Positions 59,966 through 64,000 of a stretch of DNA of 64,000 bases are shown here, piece by piece. The notes under the pieces are model-generated. The model made no database searches. It saw nothing but the letters and a program-made list of their open reading frames with translations, and was not told where the DNA came from. The stretch lies in NCBI GenBank assembly GCA_035566015.1, contig DATMRS010000017.1, positions 1-64,000 on the forward strand. Reading direction: 5' to 3'. Position 1 is the stretch's first letter; every line of letters starts with the position of its first letter. This DNA comes from DATMRS01 sp035566015 (GTDB taxonomy: Bacteria > Pseudomonadota > Alphaproteobacteria > Sphingomonadales > Sphingomonadaceae). A program made the position numbers and the translations under genes.

Positions 59966-62839
59966 TCAGAACTTCACGGAGGCGCCCACCTGGAACCGGC
60001 GCCCGACAAAATCGTAGTAGACGCCGTTCGACGTGGCGAAGAGGCCCGGTATCGGATCGACCGGCGGGTCCTGGTTCAACAGATTCTGGATCGAGCCAAA
60101 GAGCTGAAGATTTTCGGTGATATCATAGCTGCTGTAGAGGCTGAGATATGCGATCGCCGGGACACTGTTGTCATTGATCGTCGAAGACGGCCCCTGATTG
60201 TAGGAATTATCGATCGTGCCGGCGGAAATGAAATCGACCCGCGCCGTAACCGACGCCGGGCCCAGCGCATAGGTGCTGGAAAATGTGAACTTCGCACGGG
60301 GTAGAGAATAATTGTTGTTCCCGCCATTTTCGCCCGCGTGATCGACAGTGTCCCCGCCGGCTCCCAGGTTCACCTTGACGTGATTCACATAGGTCATGTT
60401 GAAATCGGTTGAGAGCGATCCCGGTATCGATCCGAGCTCGGTTCTATAGGCCAGCTCGACGTTGAAGCCGTCTGATTTCACGAAACCGGCATTCAGGACG
60501 GGCAGATTGAGCGCCGTCGGCGCGCCATCCGCATCGAACGTGAATTTGCTGCAGAAAAATTCATCCCCCGCATTGCACAGGTTCGCGACGTTGGAGCTTG
60601 CGACCGACGTGATCGCGCCTTGCAGATTGACCCTGTAATAATCCACCGACGCCTGGAAACCCGGCAGGAACCTGGGTTGGAAGACAGCGCCCGCTGTCAC
60701 CGTGTCCGCGATTTCCGGATCGAGATCGCGGTTTCCGATCGACACATTTGCCGGAATGTTGCGTGTGAAGCCGTTGACTGTGATTGTATTCTGGTTGACC
60801 GAACCCTTGCCGAACAACTCGAAAATAGCCGGTGCCCGCAAGTCGCGCGACCGCGTCGCCCGGAAGCGAAGACCTTCGACAGGCTCATAATTAACGCCGA
60901 TCTTCCAGGTCGTATGATCGCCCGCCGTACTGTAGCTGGCATAACGGATCGCGGCATCGATATCCAGCGATCGTGCCATCGGCAAATCGCGCGCAAGCGG
61001 CACGAGGACTTCGAGATAGCCTTCCTTGACGTTGAACGATCCGTCGAGATTGGTAGCGTTGTTGAGCAGGAAACCGCCCGCGTCCGAAACCGGATCGACG
61101 CGGACCTTCTCCTTTTCACGGCGATATTCGAAGCCCGCCGCGATAGCGACCGGGCCTGCCCAGGTGCTGAATGGCTGTCCGCGCAGGTTGATCGCGGCGC
61201 TGTCCTGATCGTAATCCGCATATTGATAGGCGGTCTTCAGATAATAATTGGCGGCATCCACCGAAGGCGCGCCCACGCCGCCAACCAGATTGACCGGCTG
61301 GCACCCCGCCGCCGCGGGATCGAAGAAGGGGCCCGGCACGGTCGCCCGGCAGACGATCTGGCCGTTATACAGTACGGCGTCGGTCGCGAAGGCGAACTTG
61401 GCCTTGTCCTGATTATGCTCGGTCGCGTTTCTGTAGCGATTGCGGCCGAAGCCGACATGCGCGTCCCAGTTCCAGCCGCCGCCCAGATCGCCCTTTGCGC
61501 CCAGGGCGACATGCCACGTCCGGGTGCGCCCTCTCGCCACGCCATTGGCCAGCTCACCGGTTCCCGTAAGGTCGTAATTCAATCGATTGATCGTGAAGCT
61601 GGAAATACCGGCCGCATCCATCGCATCGACGATCTGCTGCGATAGATAAGGGTTGTCGCGGCGGATCACCGCGCCAAGCGCGCGCGGCGGATTGACGATA
61701 TTGATGCTCTTCACCTGCGCATAGGACGCCTCGACGAACAGCGACAAAGCATCGCTTACATCATATTGTGTCCGCAAATAGGTGCTGAGCCGGGAGACGG
61801 GGTTTGCCAGGCTGTTGTTCGTCGTGAACGCCGTCGCGTTGGGATCGCCGCCGACCATGGTGAGCGCGCCCGGAAACTCACCCAGCTCGAACGGCGCCAG
61901 CGCCCCGCCGGGCAGGAACTGCATATTGGCGAGCGAGAAATTCGCCGGTCCGGTAATGACGCCGCCCGGTGTCGACTTGGCGACGACGTTGGGCAGGACG
62001 AGGTTGGCCGGCAATCCGTTCGTCTTCCAGTTCGGATTGCTGACGATATTGTAGAGTTTCGCGCTCCAGTCGCGCGTATAGACATCGCCCAGGCCAGCAT
62101 CATGCGAATAATCGAACCCGGCGACGATGTTGCCCCGACCATCGGCAAAGTCGGTGCCGGCAAGACCGCCGATCCGATAGGTTTCATTGTCCCCATATTG
62201 GGAAATCCCGGTCTGCCCCTTGATCTCGATGCCTTTATATTTTGATTTCAGGAAGACGTTGACCACGCCGGCCACGGCATCAGAGCCCCATTGGGCCGAC
62301 GCGCCGCCCGTCACGACATCGACATGGTCGATCATCAGCGAGGGAATGACGTTGAGGTCAACCGCCACGACCGACCCGGCGGACGCCGCCGGCGCCTGCG
62401 GAACCATCCGCATGCCGTCCAGCAGCACGAGCGTGCGGTTGGCGCCCAAGCCGTAGAGGTCCGCGAAATTGGCGCCGGGAAGCTGCGTGCGATAGCCGGT
62501 CGAGGCCGGATTGAACGTCGCCTTGAACGACGGCATCTTCGTCAGCACGTCGGCGACATTGCTGGCCTGGAATTTGTCGAGAGCCTCATTCGATACCACC
62601 GCCATCGGCGTCGGCGCGTTGAAGCCGCTGACGTTTACGCGCGATCCGGTGACGACGATTTCCTGAATCGGTGCCGGCGTGCCGGCGGTCGAGCTATTGG
62701 GCGTCGACGCGGCGGGCGAAGTCTGGGCAACCGCCGTGCCACTTATGCAAAGGCCAAGCGCCAGAACACTCGCACCCGGAAATTTCAATTTCCCCTTTTG
62801 CAGTCCAAAGTCCGCACGATGGGCAGATTCTCTCACCAC
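59966..62839 (-). CDS. TonB-dependent receptor
   Basis: Outer-membrane active transporter, 957 residues from a GTG at 62839 preceded by GGGAGGGAG. The signal peptide is near FPGASVLALGLCISGTAVAQ. The TonB box is EIVVTG (about residue 60). The plug domain holds PTPMAVVSNEALDKFQASNVADVLTKMPSF (in part), VLLDGMRMVPQ and VDVVTGGASAQWGSDAVAGVVNVFLK. The 22-strand barrel ends with GASVKF. Sphingomonads use such receptors for plant-derived and aromatic compounds as well as iron chelates. Its place at the head of a catabolic transcript suggests it imports that pathway's substrate. Confidence 0.93.
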   Translation of the reverse strand: MVRESAHRADFGLQKGKLKFPGASVLALGLCISGTAVAQTSPAASTPNSSTAGTPAPIQEIVVTGSRVNVSGFNAPTPMAVVSNEALDKFQASNVADVLTKMPSFKATFNPASTGYRTQLPGANFADLYGLGANRTLVLLDGMRMVPQAPAASAGSVVAVDLNVIPSLMIDHVDVVTGGASAQWGSDAVAGVVNVFLKSKYKGIEIKGQTGISQYGDNETYRIGGLAGTDFADGRGNIVAGFDYSHDAGLGDVYTRDWSAKLYNIVSNPNWKTNGLPANLVLPNVVAKSTPGGVITGPANFSLANMQFLPGGALAPFELGEFPGALTMVGGDPNATAFTTNNSLANPVSRLSTYLRTQYDVSDALSLFVEASYAQVKSINIVNPPRALGAVIRRDNPYLSQQIVDAMDAAGISSFTINRLNYDLTGTGELANGVARGRTRTWHVALGAKGDLGGGWNWDAHVGFGRNRYRNATEHNQDKAKFAFATDAVLYNGQIVCRATVPGPFFDPAAAGCQPVNLVGGVGAPSVDAANYYLKTAYQYADYDQDSAAINLRGQPFSTWAGPVAIAAGFEYRREKEKVRVDPVSDAGGFLLNNATNLDGSFNVKEGYLEVLVPLARDLPMARSLDIDAAIRYASYSTAGDHTTWKIGVNYEPVEGLRFRATRSRDLRAPAIFELFGKGSVNQNTITVNGFTRNIPANVSIGNRDLDPEIADTVTAGAVFQPRFLPGFQASVDYYRVNLQGAITSVASSNVANLCNAGDEFFCSKFTFDADGAPTALNLPVLNAGFVKSDGFNVELAYRTELGSIPGSLSTDFNMTYVNHVKVNLGAGGDTVDHAGENGGNNNYSLPRAKFTFSSTYALGPASVTARVDFISAGTIDNSYNQGPSSTINDNSVPAIAYLSLYSSYDITENLQLFGSIQNLLNQDPPVDPIPGLFATSNGVYYDFVGRRFQVGASVKF

Positions 62840-63196
62840 ATCTCCCTCCCAATATAATCATCAAAGATTTTTTCGATCATTTTATTATTTACGTCCGCAA
62901 GGTTGAGCGGCTTTTACTTCTTCACTATCTGCCGGACGGAAAACGCCCGAATCTACGCCAAACAGCGGCGCGATAGGTCTACGGCTGTCGGGCGCTTCCT
63001 CACGCCTGTTAGCCAACGCCTAGGCAACTCTACTCAATCACCTAGATTATTAGTACATCGGTCGCAACCGCGCAACTCTTTTGCGTCTGCCTGAAAATTC
63101 CCATTTTGCTTGCCGCGAATTGGATCGCCGAAATCATGAACGATTAATCTGTAGCATTCGATCTTGATGCTCGACAAAGGTGCGCTATCGGGCCGA
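62840..63196. other. Intergenic region upstream of the TonB receptor
   Basis: This 357-base gap is noticeably A+T-rich near 62855-62900 compared with its surroundings. It should hold the promoter of the TonB receptor transcript. The MFS gene ends at 63197 on the same strand, so any terminator for it would lie here. No convincing hairpin with a T-run, known operator or RNA gene was recognised. Confidence 0.5.
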
Positions 63197-64000
63197 TCAG
63201 GCTCGACCCGTTGCCGCCCGACCATGCTCGCGATGGAGGAAATGGGCCGCCCCGAACAGCATGAGCGCCGACCCCGCCGGGAAGGTCGCCACCACCAGAA
63301 GCGAATAGCGAACCGACTGAGCGCCGAAGCCCTGAAGGACATAATCGTTGAGATAGCCGACGAGTAGCGGCCCGAGGCTGGTGCCGATCAGGCTTGCCGA
63401 CAGCAGCAGGATCGAAACCGCGAGCGCGCGGCGCTGCGGCCCCGCAATCTCCATGGCCACGGCGTAGACGGGGGCTGTGTGCGCCAAAAGGAACAGGCTT
63501 TCGAGGCCGATGCCCGCCATCCACGCCCAGCGCGGCTCGCCGAGCAGGAACAGCACCTGCGACGGCGTGACCGCGAGGCAGCAGAGCGCCGGAAGCCACA
63601 GCCGCCAGCGCGCATCGCCTTTACCGAGCTGGTCTGTCAAAAAGCCCGCCATCAGCACGCCCACCGCAGTCAGCACGCCACGGAATGGCCCCAGTGCAAC
63701 GGCGATCTCCCCGATGCCAAGACCATGGACGCGCGTCAGAAAGATCGCGCTCCACGCCGACGTAGCGTTGAGATGCGCGCCCACCAGCGCCGAGCTGCAG
63801 GCCAGCAAGACGAAAGGCAGCCTTACGAAACTGAAATCGAGAAACTTCGCGCTATCGTTACGCGCCGATTTTTCTGCGGCCGTTTCAAACCGACGCCGAG
63901 GCGGCTCCTTGACCGTCAGCGCCAGTATGCCGGCGAGCGAGAGCCCGACCAGGCCGGAGACGATGAAGGTCGTCCGCCAGCCATAAGACTGGCCGATCCA
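63197..64000 (-). CDS. MFS transporter, N-terminus cut by the window edge
   Basis: An open minus-strand frame runs from the right edge (WIGQSYGWRTTFIVSGLVGL) to a stop at 63197, giving 267 visible residues. The part before 63808 is contiguous, so the gene is not a short internal frame. It contains about seven hydrophobic segments, the loop GWRTTFIVSG and KEPPRRR, and the later GFLTDQLGKGDARWR signature of the second half. The pattern resembles spinster-like MFS transporters common in sphingomonad catabolic clusters. It is a likely inner-membrane partner for the TonB receptor. The substrate is unknown. Confidence 0.87.
   Translation of the reverse strand, partial: WIGQSYGWRTTFIVSGLVGLSLAGILALTVKEPPRRRFETAAEKSARNDSAKFLDFSFVRLPFVLLACSSALVGAHLNATSAWSAIFLTRVHGLGIGEIAVALGPFRGVLTAVGVLMAGFLTDQLGKGDARWRLWLPALCCLAVTPSQVLFLLGEPRWAWMAGIGLESLFLLAHTAPVYAVAMEIAGPQRRALAVSILLLSASLIGTSLGPLLVGYLNDYVLQGFGAQSVRYSLLVVATFPAGSALMLFGAAHFLHREHGRAATGRA

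Overview
The window is high-GC alphaproteobacterial DNA, most probably from a sphingomonad (Sphingomonadales). Supporting signs are an exosortase V (XrtV) type polysaccharide/sorting locus with its EpsI partner and small accessory protein, a CckA-type hybrid kinase, a GAAC-N7-GAAC LexA box in front of recA, a large TonB-dependent receptor, and REP palindromes of the CGTCAtTCCCGC type. No rRNA, tRNA, CRISPR array, transposase or phage gene was seen.

Layout. (1) 1-18280 is an exopolysaccharide (EPS) locus. It holds a left-truncated protein of unknown function; xrtV-epsI with a convergently transcribed accessory gene; the EpsD-like lipoprotein; a minus-strand operon for export and chain-length control (Wza-like, beta-barrel, Wzz-like, BY-kinase, two GT2 glycosyltransferases); a plus-strand operon (polymerase/ligase, TPR lipoprotein, WecG-type glycosyltransferase, flippase) whose genes are joined by ATGA overlaps; and a minus-strand pair (Fe(II)/2OG oxygenase and the initiating sugar transferase). 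Together these cover initiation, elongation, flipping, polymerisation and export of a Wzx/Wzy-type polysaccharide. (2) 18399-24328: cysK, two MFS transporters and a UvrD/PcrA helicase in two translationally coupled pairs. (3) 24494-33243: a plus-strand run of cell-wall genes (MltB-like, RlpA, D,D-carboxypeptidase) and housekeeping genes (tmk, holB, metG, tatD-like, PhnP-like, a 55-residue membrane protein, mazG). (4) 33503-47234: more housekeeping: recA, a single-domain response regulator, cckA, a DUF2062 protein, smpB, dapA, a soluble lytic transglycosylase, greB, ppk2, aspS, rnd and accA. Three REPIN-like palindrome pairs lie in the gaps.

(5) 47317-64000 is an accessory catabolic and uptake island. 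Two minus-strand arms each pair an enolase-superfamily enzyme with a TauD/TfdA-type dioxygenase. The right arm adds a PQQ-dependent quinohaemoprotein dehydrogenase and a TonB receptor. Between the arms is a plus-strand group: a two-subunit Fe-S hydratase, a flavin-reductase-like protein, a cupin, a GntR/UTRA regulator, a CoA-transferase A subunit without its B partner, and a thiolase. An MFS exporter/importer runs off the right edge. The gene set suggests import of an unknown compound, oxidation or dehydration, and conversion to a 3-oxoacyl-CoA cleaved to central metabolites. The substrate cannot be named from sequence, and this is the region most likely to hold an undescribed pathway.

Limits: coordinates and translations were read directly, but family assignments rest on recognised motifs and not on database searches. 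Start codons were chosen from Shine-Dalgarno sites, overlaps and family N-termini.
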